From Lachnospiraceae bacterium (GTDB taxonomy: Bacteria > Bacillota > Clostridia > Lachnospirales > Lachnospiraceae): 45,100 nt of DNA. A program made the position numbers and the translations under genes. The notes below the pieces were generated by a model. The model saw nothing but the letters and a program-made list of their open reading frames with translations, did no database searches and was not told where the DNA came from. Below are positions 26,672 through 35,107 of the stretch, one piece after another. The stretch is taken from contig JAFSBX010000069.1 in assembly GCA_017437065.1 (NCBI GenBank), positions 1 to 45,100 on the forward strand. Direction: 5' to 3'. Within the stretch, counting starts at the first letter, position 1. Every line of letters starts with the position of its first letter.

Positions 26672-27964
26672 TTGATTTATCTGGTAGACAATATTTTAAA
26701 TTATTTAATATATCTATTTATTATTTATTTTGGATTCAAGGTACACCCTAGAAAAAATAAATTTTTTTGTTGGATTTCCGTGTTGATTGTATTATGTGCC
26801 GGTATGTTCAATATGTACTTTGAGACCGATTCGCCGATTGTGTACATATTTTGGAGCGTTCTTTCCATATGCCTGTTTTTCGAAGAACGTTTATTACGTT
26901 TGGGTCTATTGAGTATAGCACTTATGTATTTTACAGGAATTATGGATACATTCAGTGTTATGCTCCTACAGATTTTGCTTATAGGAGGAGGCGTTGAAAC
27001 AGGTATAACATGGTGGATGGAAATAGCATATGTGATTTCATTTTTTATTTATTTTTTGATATATATGAAGCTTCTTAAAAAAAATGAAGTTTACTTGAAT
27101 GATATAGAATGTAGATATAAGGTTGCTATTTTGGTGCAAAGTAGCATTTTTCAAATGTTCTACAATTTTGTTTTTGTTTTTTTTAATGAAAATCATACAA
27201 TGTATGGTTGGGATGCATATGGTGTATTTTTTGTTAGTATCGTGGGAGCTATTTATGCTATTTTTTTAACGCTTAGTCTTGCCATAAAGAATGTTCTTTC
27301 AAATAAGCAAAATAAAGAACTTCAATCTTTTATGTATATGCAAAAAGAGCAATATGACTACCAGTTACAGCAGTCAATAGCGATACGACGCTTTAAGCAT
27401 GATTTAACAAATCATATAGGGGTTCTCAGGGAGTTGGTGAATCGAAAAAAGCTGGAAGAAGCCAAAGAATATATAGATACAATGTGGAACATTCAGGATG
27501 AATTTGAATTGAAAATTCATACAGGAGATAGTTTTTTGGATGTTATCATGAATTACTATTTATATATAGCAACTAAGGAAAATATTAAATTCACTGTATC
27601 AGGAAAGGTAACAACTATAACATATATAGAGATGTTTGATATTACAACTTTGATGGGAAATGTACTGCAAAATGCTATAGAAGCAACTCAAAAAACGAAT
27701 GCCCCCAAAATCAGAGTTGAACTTATAGAACATAAAAATGAAATTTTTATTGTTGTAAGCAATAGTGTAGTTGAAAAGATAAATACAAACAATAATTTTT
27801 TAAAAACTTCAAAGAGAGATAAAAAGAATCATGGATTTGGATTTAAAAATATTATTGCAACAGTTGAAAAGTATCAGGGGGAATACTATATGGATTCTTT
27901 CGTAGAAAATGGAGAACCGATATTTAAAATAAGTATTGCTATTCCGAAGGAGATAAATCGATGA
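26672..27964 (+). CDS. AgrC-type GHKL sensor histidine kinase
   Basis: 430 aa. Six or so TM helices in residues 1-210, then a coiled linker, the phospho-acceptor H243 in RRFKHDLTNHIGVL, and a GHKL ATPase with N-box LMGNVLQNAIEA and glycine-rich HGFGFKNI. Resembles AgrC/VirS-type kinases that sense peptides or other envelope signals; no AgrD/AgrB-like gene is nearby. TTG start at 26672 with GAGGTG 8 bases upstream. It overlaps the response regulator gene by four bases (ATGA). Confidence 0.87.
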   Translation: MIYLVDNILNYLIYLFIIYFGFKVHPRKNKFFCWISVLIVLCAGMFNMYFETDSPIVYIFWSVLSICLFFEERLLRLGLLSIALMYFTGIMDTFSVMLLQILLIGGGVETGITWWMEIAYVISFFIYFLIYMKLLKKNEVYLNDIECRYKVAILVQSSIFQMFYNFVFVFFNENHTMYGWDAYGVFFVSIVGAIYAIFLTLSLAIKNVLSNKQNKELQSFMYMQKEQYDYQLQQSIAIRRFKHDLTNHIGVLRELVNRKKLEEAKEYIDTMWNIQDEFELKIHTGDSFLDVIMNYYLYIATKENIKFTVSGKVTTITYIEMFDITTLMGNVLQNAIEATQKTNAPKIRVELIEHKNEIFIVVSNSVVEKINTNNNFLKTSKRDKKNHGFGFKNIIATVEKYQGEYYMDSFVENGEPIFKISIAIPKEINR

Positions 27965-28665
27965 AAATATGTGTTGTAGAAGATGAAGAAGTATGGCGGA
28001 ATAAAATACAGGAAATTATTGAAAAATACTGTATGGACAAGAATATTTTATTTCAAATCCATTTGTATAGTAATGGAAAAGACTTCATAAAAAATAACGA
28101 TGCAGACTTGGTATTTTTGGATATTGAACTTGCTGAAGGAGAAAATGGTTTTGAGCTTGCTGAGAAATTGATAGACGCAGGAAAACAATGTAAGGTTTGT
28201 TTTTTAACTTCTCATACAGAACTAGCCCGCTTAGGATATAGAGTAAATGCGTTCAGATATATTGATAAAAAACATTGTGAGGAGATAATAGAAGCACTTG
28301 ATTCTTTTGTTAAAACTAAAATACAAGAAAGAAACATTTTCTGTAATGACATTTCCGGCATATGTAGAAAAATACAATTAGATACACTCCTGCTTATTGA
28401 AACAAGTGGAAGAAAATTGAGATACCTTATGGTGGATGGTAATGAATACTTTTGCGAAGGGATTATATCTGAAATGTCACAAAAACTGGAGCAATTTGGA
28501 TTTTTTCAGATACAACGTTCGTATATTGTTAATATGAAGTATATTGAAAAAGTAGATAGCCGTAAGATTACTTTGTGTAACGGGTTGGAGGTAGTGATTG
28601 GACGAACTCATAGTACTGAGTTTAAAAAGGCATTTTTTAAATGGAGAATGTTATTTGATAACTGA
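27961..28665 (+). CDS. LytTR-type response regulator (AgrA-like)
   Basis: 234 aa. Receiver domain with EDEE (7-10), phospho-acceptor D54 in LVFLDIELAEGENGFELAE, and a conserved threonine/serine in FLTSHTE. C-terminal LytTR DNA-binding domain from about 130 (LLIETSGRKLRYL, FFQIQRSYIVNMKYIEKVD, SRKITLCNGLEVVIGR). Translationally coupled to the kinase. LytTR proteins bind paired direct repeats about two helical turns apart, and exactly such repeats follow at 28693-28728. Confidence 0.9.
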   Translation: MKICVVEDEEVWRNKIQEIIEKYCMDKNILFQIHLYSNGKDFIKNNDADLVFLDIELAEGENGFELAEKLIDAGKQCKVCFLTSHTELARLGYRVNAFRYIDKKHCEEIIEALDSFVKTKIQERNIFCNDISGICRKIQLDTLLLIETSGRKLRYLMVDGNEYFCEGIISEMSQKLEQFGFFQIQRSYIVNMKYIEKVDSRKITLCNGLEVVIGRTHSTEFKKAFFKWRMLFDN

Positions 28666-28692
28666 TTATGAGATATACTTTCTGCGGTAGAG

Positions 28693-28728
28693 ATGTGTCG
28701 TTTGTGCAAAAATTGTGTCGTTTGCGCA
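28693..28728 (+). promoter_or_regulatory. Paired direct repeats, putative LytTR binding site
   Basis: Two copies of TGTGTCGTTTG-T/C-GCA (28694-28708 and 28714-28728) with a repeat period of 20 bp. They end just upstream of a promoter with a poor -35 and a TATAAA -10 at 28759-28764, the arrangement of an activator-dependent promoter. The core CGTTTG resembles LytTR/AgrA half-sites. Confidence 0.7.
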
Positions 28729-28863
28729 CAGAGTATTTTCTTGGTTTTCCTTTTGTGATATAAAATAAAGCGTTCGGATAATTTTATTAAATTATCAAGA
28801 AGAAAGTTTATTTTTATTGCTTTATTGCTTTAAAAATTAGTCTAATTCTAGGGGGGTTGAAAT

Positions 28864-30255
28864 TTGAAGAAGAACGTTGTTGGTCTAATCGGTATCTTAA
28901 TTGTTATGTCATTGACTGCCTGTAGTAATAAACCGGAAAATTCAAAGGGGGCTACACAGAATGTGCAGACAGAACAAAAGGCTACCGGTATTGCGCAGGA
29001 AATTGAAACTATGACAGATGATTTTCCTAAACAACAGGGTGAAATAAGTCAGTCAGAGACTACAGTAATAGAGAGCCACAATCAAGATAAGGCTATTGAA
29101 CTTTATGTAAATGTACTTCGGAATTATATATCGACGGGCAAAACGGATTTAGCCGTTTCATTTATTGATTTAGATGATGACAGCACTAGAGAAATGGTTG
29201 TTTTCTTCGGAGAATCCCAAACAGATGGCGGCTATTTGTTCACAATTAAAAATGAGGAAGCAATCCAGGTTGTGGCTGAGGATGACGACTTTTTTGGACA
29301 GTATGGAGCATTTACATACAAAGAAAAAGGAAATGTTTTTATTACGGAAAATGAATCTGTAACAGAAACTCAAATTTCCAACCAAATTTTCTATTATACA
29401 ATGGAAAATGGGAACGCAGTCCGTAAAGATGTAACACAAAGTATCATGCAATTTGATAATAATGAAAGCAAGTTTTATGTAAATGATACCGAAGTAGAAC
29501 TTGAAAAATTTAATGACATAGCAGAAAATTATGGGTTATTGGAAATGTCAACTGTAAGCTATTCCGATAGTATTCGTGTAATGAATGATCAAATGGATAT
29601 GATATATAACGCTTATAATAACCAACCGTCAGTGCATAAGAAGATACAAAAAGATGAAGTCATAAATACAGAAAGTTCATCTGTAAATCAACAAGAAAGC
29701 AGTACGCAGATGGTTGAAACTACAGATTCGGAAATGACATCAGAAGAACTATTGGATTTATTTATCAATGGCTCAATAGATGCAATTGACGCCACCGATA
29801 TGACATCAACATTTCATATTACAGATTTTAACATGAATTCAGAAGAATGGGATTCGTATTCTATAGGGGAAAAAGTTGACCTTGACAATGATGGAGAAAA
29901 TGAACTGATTATTTGCGGTCCTTATGGTGGAATATATCTTGATGCTCGCGATAATAAAGTATATGAATTTGCAATGGGAGACGGCAATGCTAACATACTT
30001 TCCTATACCTATTACAATGGAGAGATATGGATTATGTATAGTAACAGTATGAATACAGGATATGAAGCTTACCATATGATAAAATTTGAAGGAGCTGATA
30101 ACATAGTTGCAGAAATGAATTTTGGCGAGGAACTTGTTGATGCAAATAACCCGGAATCTGGAATGAAATATTTATTGAATGGAAAAGAAATTTCTTATGA
30201 TGAATATGAAGCGTTTTGTAGCAAGATTTTCGTAGCCCAAGAAAGCACAAACTAA
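28864..30255 (+). CDS. Lipoprotein of unknown function, probable target of the AgrCA-type pair
   Basis: 463 aa. TTG start behind AGGGGGG. Signal peptide with lipobox SLTAC (Cys20). A Gln/Thr/Glu-rich low-complexity stretch (about 22-75) is followed by two related Asp-rich domains separated by a Ser/Thr/Glu-rich linker (about 255-295). The first contains VSFIDLDDDSTREMVVFFG, the second EKVDLDNDGENELIICGPYG; the DLDNDG-type loops look like calcium-binding (VCBS/EF-like) turns. Anchored outside the membrane. No enzymatic motif recognised. The LytTR repeats upstream make it the likely output gene of the preceding two-component system. Confidence 0.75.
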   Translation: MKKNVVGLIGILIVMSLTACSNKPENSKGATQNVQTEQKATGIAQEIETMTDDFPKQQGEISQSETTVIESHNQDKAIELYVNVLRNYISTGKTDLAVSFIDLDDDSTREMVVFFGESQTDGGYLFTIKNEEAIQVVAEDDDFFGQYGAFTYKEKGNVFITENESVTETQISNQIFYYTMENGNAVRKDVTQSIMQFDNNESKFYVNDTEVELEKFNDIAENYGLLEMSTVSYSDSIRVMNDQMDMIYNAYNNQPSVHKKIQKDEVINTESSSVNQQESSTQMVETTDSEMTSEELLDLFINGSIDAIDATDMTSTFHITDFNMNSEEWDSYSIGEKVDLDNDGENELIICGPYGGIYLDARDNKVYEFAMGDGNANILSYTYYNGEIWIMYSNSMNTGYEAYHMIKFEGADNIVAEMNFGEELVDANNPESGMKYLLNGKEISYDEYEAFCSKIFVAQESTN

Positions 30256-30293
30256 AAGAAAGATATTCACAAAATCGAGTAATTTCCTATAAC

Positions 30294-30365
30294 GATTCGG
30301 TTGTCGAAAGGTGCTGTCCTAAACTGCTACCGGCATATTGCACAGCACCTTTTGACAACCGAATC
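30294..30365. repeat. Long inverted repeat (24-bp arms); possible terminator or small mobile relic
   Basis: Arms 30294-30317 and 30342-30365 are complementary except for one G-U, around a 24-nt loop. The inner part (GGTGCTGT / ACAGCACC then TTTT) could work as terminator of the lipoprotein gene. The arms are unusually long and no U-tail follows the full stem. It directly abuts the TetR remnant. Confidence 0.7.
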
Positions 30366-30373
30366 CATTTATT

Positions 30374-30453
30374 GAAAGCCTCTTCCTTTGACTTGAAATG
30401 ATGATAAAATGCCCCTTTGGTCATACCACCCATATGTCAATCAATGATGCCTT
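30374..30453 (-). pseudogene. Fragment of a TetR-family HTH, decayed
   Basis: The minus strand encodes GGMTKGAFYHHFKSKEEAF (30374-30430), a textbook TetR recognition helix region, preceded in another frame by KASLIDIW (30430-30453), which matches the preceding TetR helix. A short deletion with frameshift separates the two pieces, and the sequence after EEAF no longer resembles TetR. No start or C-terminal domain remains. Confidence 0.75.
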
Positions 30454-30459
30454 AATTTT

Positions 30460-31281
30460 CTATTTTACCATCGTTCCAAAAAATACATTATCAAAGAATT
30501 TCTTAGTTTCTTCATCACCAAGTGCTTTTTTAAATACATCCGTTGAAATTCCACCTTTTTCAATCAGACCATCAGTATATTTCAAAGTAATATCCAATTT
30601 TTCATTTCGTTCATCTTCTGATAATAACGGAAACTGTTTACTGTGTTCAATATAAACCTTTAAGCTGTCAACCAGAATTCCTTCTAAATCTTTATCCACA
30701 TCTGATTTTCCGGCTTTATAAGATGTTACTGTCAATAAATGCTCATACCATGCGGGCGAAGTCTCAATATTTTCCAAATAATCATATTTACCCTGTGCAT
30801 CAGAAATAGCTGATAATAACTGATTGTACTGCTCATCTTTTTCTTTCACTACATCATAAAATTCCAAATAACATTTACGATTAGACAGTATGTACATATA
30901 ATCCGCGGAAAGCAATGGTATATTCTTATGTTTTGGTGTAATAACTACTGTAGCCATCTGCATGACCCCCATGTTCACACGCATAATGGAAAGATTACCA
31001 ATTTCTTCAATATCATATTGTTCCACATGAAATTTTAATAACCCGAAAAGTTTCATTTCTTCGTAATCACCTGTATCACAAGGCGTTACTGTATAATTCT
31101 TTTTCAATTCCGCTAATACAGAATCAACACAACTATTCATTGCTTTCACATTTTTATTTGCAATACATGATACTATAACTGCCACTATCAAAATAATAGC
31201 AACTACAACTCCTAATATAATAAAAAGCATCTTTTTCCCTCCATGTCCTTTACTTTTGTGTTTATTAATAACCTTTCCCAT
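30460..31281 (-). CDS. Membrane-anchored protein of unknown function
   Basis: 273 aa. Basic N-terminus with His/Lys/Gly stretch (NKHKSKGHGGKK), one TM helix (about 18-43, ending in IVSCIANK), then a roughly 225-residue extracytoplasmic domain. The Cys at about 39 sits at the end of the helix, but no proper lipobox precedes it. Central region MRVNMGVMQMATVVITPKHK, PLLSADYMYILSNRKCYLEF and YDVV is distinctive; I do not recognise the family. Ribosome binding site AGAGGAG. Ends in TAG. Confidence 0.65.
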   Translation of the reverse strand: MGKVINKHKSKGHGGKKMLFIILGVVVAIILIVAVIVSCIANKNVKAMNSCVDSVLAELKKNYTVTPCDTGDYEEMKLFGLLKFHVEQYDIEEIGNLSIMRVNMGVMQMATVVITPKHKNIPLLSADYMYILSNRKCYLEFYDVVKEKDEQYNQLLSAISDAQGKYDYLENIETSPAWYEHLLTVTSYKAGKSDVDKDLEGILVDSLKVYIEHSKQFPLLSEDERNEKLDITLKYTDGLIEKGGISTDVFKKALGDEETKKFFDNVFFGTMVK

Positions 31282-31462
31282 ACAGTTTCTCCTCTTTAAT
31301 AAAGTAGTACATTATTACAAAAACAAATGATAAAACTGAAAACTTTCGTATATTTTATCAAATTTTCTGTACACATTCAATTGTTATTAATATATTTATA
31401 CTTTTTTCCACAAAAGTCTGAAACATAAAAATTTCATACCTAATACGTCATAATACTTTTTC

Positions 31463-32524
31463 TTATCTGTCTATATATATCTTCTTCTGTTTCATATCCA
31501 CCCTTGCCATAGCACCATACGGCAAGGCACACCTCGGCGTAGAATGTCCAAAATTAACATTATATACAATCGGAAGTTGCTCATTGTTTATTACTTTTTT
31601 CAAAATAGCCTTATACTCTTCATAATAAATTTCATCCTGCGGCTTTCCAACCAAAACTCCACTAATAACGTCAAAAACCCCTTTATCCCTGAGTGTAATT
31701 ACTTCCTTTTCAAACAGTTCCGGTGCAGGCTTTTCTTCACAAGTTTCTATAAATAAAATCTTTCCTTCCCACTCTTCTTTACTTGGGAAAATCCCATATT
31801 TCTCACAAATACTTTTTTCATCATCATATCTTGCCTTTGTAAGCATATCATAAAGACTTTCCAGACAGCCTCCTAATAATCTTCCCTGAAAAAGTTCACT
31901 TCCCTGAAGAAGTTCAAATCCATGTTTTTCCATGTGTGCTATTCTTTCTGTTCCCATTGCCGCTCTGGAAAAATCTTCCCGTTCTTCATACCATGTTTCA
32001 CTAGATATTATCTCGTCCAAATTATTTCCTTCCAAATAACTCTCAAATGCTTTTTTACTATAAGGAAGCATCTCATTTGCTATTTCTCCCAGATCACATA
32101 TAAAATTGGGACCATAATAGGTTGATAGGCCTAATCTGTAAAACATCAGATGGTTAATTGTCGTATCAGAAAAGCCTGTAAATAATTTAGGATTTCTTTT
32201 TACCACATCAATAAATTCTGAATCATCCATCAAATACGGTAACAGTCTATATGTATCATCACCACCGATTGCGCAAATAATCCCCGCAATTGATTCGTCT
32301 TGAAAAGCGCGCTTCAAATCCTCTGCCCTTGCCTCCGGGTGTTCCTTTAAATACTCTATACCTTTCAATGCATTTGGCATAAATACAGGCTCTAATCCAT
32401 ACTCTTTTAACCGCTTTACACCGATTTCAATGTTATGGCTGCAAAATTCTTCACCTAACATTCCACTTGAAAGACTAACAATTGCTACTTTATCACCTTT
32501 TCGTAATTTTCTTGCCTGTTGCAT
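31463..32524 (-). CDS. S66 family peptidase (LD-carboxypeptidase / MccF-like)
   Basis: 353 aa cytoplasmic serine peptidase. The nucleophile S119 lies in the family motif LFTGFSDTT; the remaining triad residues fit the glutamate of ILFIETCEE and the histidine of YNVNFGHSTPR. S66 proteins either trim muropeptides (LdcA, peptidoglycan recycling) or hydrolyse aminoacyl-nucleotide antibiotics such as microcin C (MccF). The 353-residue length and GGDDTYRLLPYL are more like the MccF-type branch. A good start at ATG 32524. The GNAT gene upstream may share the transcript (48-base gap). Confidence 0.85.
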   Translation of the reverse strand: MQQARKLRKGDKVAIVSLSSGMLGEEFCSHNIEIGVKRLKEYGLEPVFMPNALKGIEYLKEHPEARAEDLKRAFQDESIAGIICAIGGDDTYRLLPYLMDDSEFIDVVKRNPKLFTGFSDTTINHLMFYRLGLSTYYGPNFICDLGEIANEMLPYSKKAFESYLEGNNLDEIISSETWYEEREDFSRAAMGTERIAHMEKHGFELLQGSELFQGRLLGGCLESLYDMLTKARYDDEKSICEKYGIFPSKEEWEGKILFIETCEEKPAPELFEKEVITLRDKGVFDVISGVLVGKPQDEIYYEEYKAILKKVINNEQLPIVYNVNFGHSTPRCALPYGAMARVDMKQKKIYIDR

Positions 32525-32572
32525 GATATCCTTCCTTAGTTCCTTTCTTCTTCACAATCGCCTACTTATATT

Positions 32573-33346
32573 TTACAGATTCATTTCATCTACTTCCGAA
32601 GCATCCTTTGCCGTCAATTCAATCCATGCCGGTCTAAATCCACTCTTTATGGCATTTCTTACAGATTTAAGATTGCTCCATGCTGCACAATAGAACGGAA
32701 CTTTTCCTTCCTTCAATATTTCCAATGCCAATTTACTTGTTAAAGCTGAGGCAATACCTTTTCTTCGATATTCCGGCAACACATCAACTCCTATCTGCCA
32801 CATAGAATCACAATCTGCCGAACATGCCGCAAGACCTATCATTTTATCACCATCATACGCAGCCACACCCAACACATCCAATTCTTGTCTCTTTTCACAA
32901 AGTGCATTTCCCCATTCCGGTTTATACAAATCAGCAAAATCTTTTTTATGCAGAATCTTTAATTCATAATCACACTTTAGTTCCTTTAAGCAATTCACGT
33001 CCGGCAAAAAATATTCTGCCATGAAGCAAATCCTTAAACCATATTTTTGTAATTCATCATTCAGCACATGCATATTAGGTGTTTCAAAACAATGTTCTAT
33101 CGGATATTTGTTAATATACGAAGTGACAATCTCCCTGTATTCCTCTTGTATGGATGCCACAATATTATTTCCATAGGAAATCAGGTTACAAGGTAATGGG
33201 AGATTTAAATACTTCCGTGCATTTTCATTAATCACTGATTCCACAATTATATTTTTTTCTGCATAAAAATCGGCAGCATTACAATTTGCATCTATTGCCG
33301 ATTGCTTCATAGCTGTATGTAGTATTTCTTTATTCTTAATATTCAC
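32573..33346 (-). CDS. GNAT family N-acetyltransferase
   Basis: 257 aa. The N-terminal about 110 residues are a family-specific lead domain; the C-terminal GNAT domain shows VLGVAAYDGDKMIGLAACSA, the acetyl-CoA loop VLPEYRRKGIASALTSKLAL and AWSNLKSVRNAIKSGFRPAW. Substrate unknown. Upstream of the S66 peptidase on the same strand. Together with an S66 enzyme, acetylation in self-protection against a nucleotide-peptide antibiotic is conceivable (RimL/MccE-like), but this is inference. Confidence 0.82.
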   Translation of the reverse strand: MNIKNKEILHTAMKQSAIDANCNAADFYAEKNIIVESVINENARKYLNLPLPCNLISYGNNIVASIQEEYREIVTSYINKYPIEHCFETPNMHVLNDELQKYGLRICFMAEYFLPDVNCLKELKCDYELKILHKKDFADLYKPEWGNALCEKRQELDVLGVAAYDGDKMIGLAACSADCDSMWQIGVDVLPEYRRKGIASALTSKLALEILKEGKVPFYCAAWSNLKSVRNAIKSGFRPAWIELTAKDASEVDEMNL

Positions 33347-33720
33347 TTAAATAAACTCCTCCATAGATATTTTTTATATAGTTATTCAGTGGATAAATGC
33401 TGTCTTTTAATCGGTTTTATATTCATAAATGTCATTACAAGTTCATCCTAATACTGTTAAAAACACTTCAACTAAAAAATTCTATCTTAATTATAATATC
33501 ATATCACATTAAAAAAAATCTCCAAGAACTACTTAAAATAAGTATTCTTGGGGATTTTTCTACTATTCAAACTCTTCTTTGCAAAGTTGCTCTGTGGTGT
33601 AATGTATTGATTTTGGTGGTAAAAAACCCGAAGTTTTGTCCGGATTGTACCTGTTGCGTAGATTTTTAAGGGATTGTATTGTCATTTTGTTGTCAGTGAA
33701 TTTACTTAACATACGAGCCG
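33347..33720. other. Intergenic region, 374 bp, left edge of the defence island
   Basis: It contains one strong bidirectional hairpin (33514-33559) and otherwise AT-rich sequence. A short plus-strand reading frame includes a CPDC pair but shows no coding character. Gene content changes abruptly from household to defence genes to the right of here, so an insertion point may lie within it; no attachment-site repeat was recognised. Confidence 0.5.
33514..33559. terminator. Bidirectional terminator-like hairpin
   Basis: AAAAATCTCCAAGAA (33514-33528) pairs with TTCTTGGGGATTTTT (33545-33559) with one G-U, A-run on the left and T-run on the right. Confidence 0.7.
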
Positions 33721-34695
33721 TCATTTAAAAAATATACATTTTATCAGTTCTAGCAAACCGCTACCGCAAGCCCCCAATATAATAACCACTAACACATATG
33801 TAATAATAACCTTCAAATTTGTTGAAGCAGTAGATATTCTTATTAGCTTACTAAAATTAAGGATTCCCTTTTCATCCTTACTCTTTTCTTTCCAGTGATA
33901 TGCCAAAACGTCAGTTACATCATAATTTTTTTCTAAGTAAGCATCCCAATCATGTTCTTCTAATTTTCGACATTCATAGATACCCGTTCCAAAGGAATCC
34001 ACGTCATCGCTGCTATTGCTCATTACCAACAAATGTATCTTTTTAAACACCGCAAATTTATATTTGTTTAGCCTGTAATCTTTACATATATTGTGAGGCA
34101 AATTTCTTTCCTGATTAATCTTTATGTCAACAATTTGTGTTTCCACAAATCCGCTCTCAAGAAACCAATTCTTCTTACGAACCGGACAAAATAACGATTT
34201 TTTAATGCTCCCACTATTTACTCGAAAACGAATATACAAATCATCATACTCAGAGAATTTTTCATCCTTTATCAATTCCTCAAAATCCATAGTAAAACTC
34301 GACAGTTCATTATCAATACTATGGCTTATAAACGATTCTAATTCCCCATCTTTCTTCACATTTACAAGCAACTTCGGTTTATCAAAATTATCTGATTCTA
34401 TTATTGTATATCTGTCCTTCGAAGATATCTCACATTCAACCTCATTAAAAATTAGTCTTGCTATATCTGGTGTTTTTACCAATTCATATAAATCAATAAT
34501 TTCACTATCATTAATTCTAAACGGCAATAAGATATCCAATGACTTTATTTTTCTAAAATCTGAGATACTGATTCCAAAGTCAACAAATGGGCTTGTACTT
34601 TTATTATTACCTTTTAAATTCCATAAATTAATATGAAATTCCAGTTGTGGCATCTCCTCTCCATACAATTCATACCAAATTCCTATACTTTTCAC
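33721..34695 (-). CDS. Tail-anchored protein of unknown function, defence-island cluster
   Basis: 324 aa. Residues 1-290 are soluble, beta-rich and unrecognised (EFHINLWNLKGNN, PFVDFGISISDFRKIKSLDI, LPFRINDSEIIDLYEL). A single C-terminal TM helix (about 297-318, NLKVIITYVLVVIILGACGS) is followed by a few residues, giving a tail-anchored topology. Last gene of the minus-strand cluster with the kinase, the PIN-GNAT-EVE-like fusion and the ASCH-like gene, eight bases after the latter. A membrane-linked effector is one possibility, by analogy with defence systems, but nothing in the sequence proves it. Confidence 0.65.
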   Translation of the reverse strand: MKSIGIWYELYGEEMPQLEFHINLWNLKGNNKSTSPFVDFGISISDFRKIKSLDILLPFRINDSEIIDLYELVKTPDIARLIFNEVECEISSKDRYTIIESDNFDKPKLLVNVKKDGELESFISHSIDNELSSFTMDFEELIKDEKFSEYDDLYIRFRVNSGSIKKSLFCPVRKKNWFLESGFVETQIVDIKINQERNLPHNICKDYRLNKYKFAVFKKIHLLVMSNSSDDVDSFGTGIYECRKLEEHDWDAYLEKNYDVTDVLAYHWKEKSKDEKGILNFSKLIRISTASTNLKVIITYVLVVIILGACGSGLLELIKCIFFK

Positions 34696-34702
34696 TAAAA
34701 TC

Positions 34703-35107
34703 TCACCTACCTTTCCTCAGTAATTCATACTGTTCTTGCGTCAAATATGAAAACGATTGTGGTGCCTGTTGAACTCCTATGTCCAACAATTTTTTATTTG
34801 ACTCATATTTAGTTACCTTTCCCAAGGCATACGCACATGCTTTTTTTCTACCTTTGAAATATTCTCTATATTTTTTTCTACTTATTCCAGCCTCCTTCTT
34901 TGTCTTTTCCCACAAAGAACTAGGAGCCATCTCAATTGTCCCAACCACCTCTACCTCACCAACAATTTCCATCACAGGCCATGTTGAATAGATTATTAAA
35001 GAACTCACATCTTTTTTAGCTAACATTCTTCTATATTCATACTTTTTAGTACCATTTAAGATTCTGTTTACATATTCCGGTTTAATAGAAATTAAAACTT
35101 TACTCAT
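34703..35107 (-). CDS. ASCH/PUA-like domain protein
   Basis: 134 aa. N-terminus SKVLISIKPEYVNRILNGTKKYEYRRM is the typical opening of ASCH-type PUA-fold proteins (COG4933-like), with the strand EIVGEVEVVGTIEMAP. ASCH/PUA domains bind RNA or modified nucleic-acid bases. I choose ATG 35107, with AGGTG upstream, over the GTG at 35116. It overlaps the end of the PIN-GNAT-EVE-like gene by eight bases, so the two are translationally coupled. Confidence 0.75.
   Translation of the reverse strand: MSKVLISIKPEYVNRILNGTKKYEYRRMLAKKDVSSLIIYSTWPVMEIVGEVEVVGTIEMAPSSLWEKTKKEAGISRKKYREYFKGRKKACAYALGKVTKYESNKKLLDIGVQQAPQSFSYLTQEQYELLRKGR

Noticed and set aside
28668-28763. Small ORF of 31 codons between the AgrA-type gene and the lipoprotein gene as an autoinducing peptide
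   Set aside because: No ribosome binding site at a usable distance, it overlaps the direct repeats and promoter, and there is no AgrB-like processing gene.
30460-31281. Bilin-reductase-like resemblance of the membrane-anchored unknown
   Set aside because: Only a short ADYMYILSNRKCYLEFYD stretch is suggestive; the N-terminal TM anchor and lack of other landmarks do not support it.
33397-33669. Plus-strand ORF of 90 codons with a CPDC pair
   Set aside because: Runs through a terminator hairpin, has AT-driven composition, no ribosome binding site and no family resemblance.
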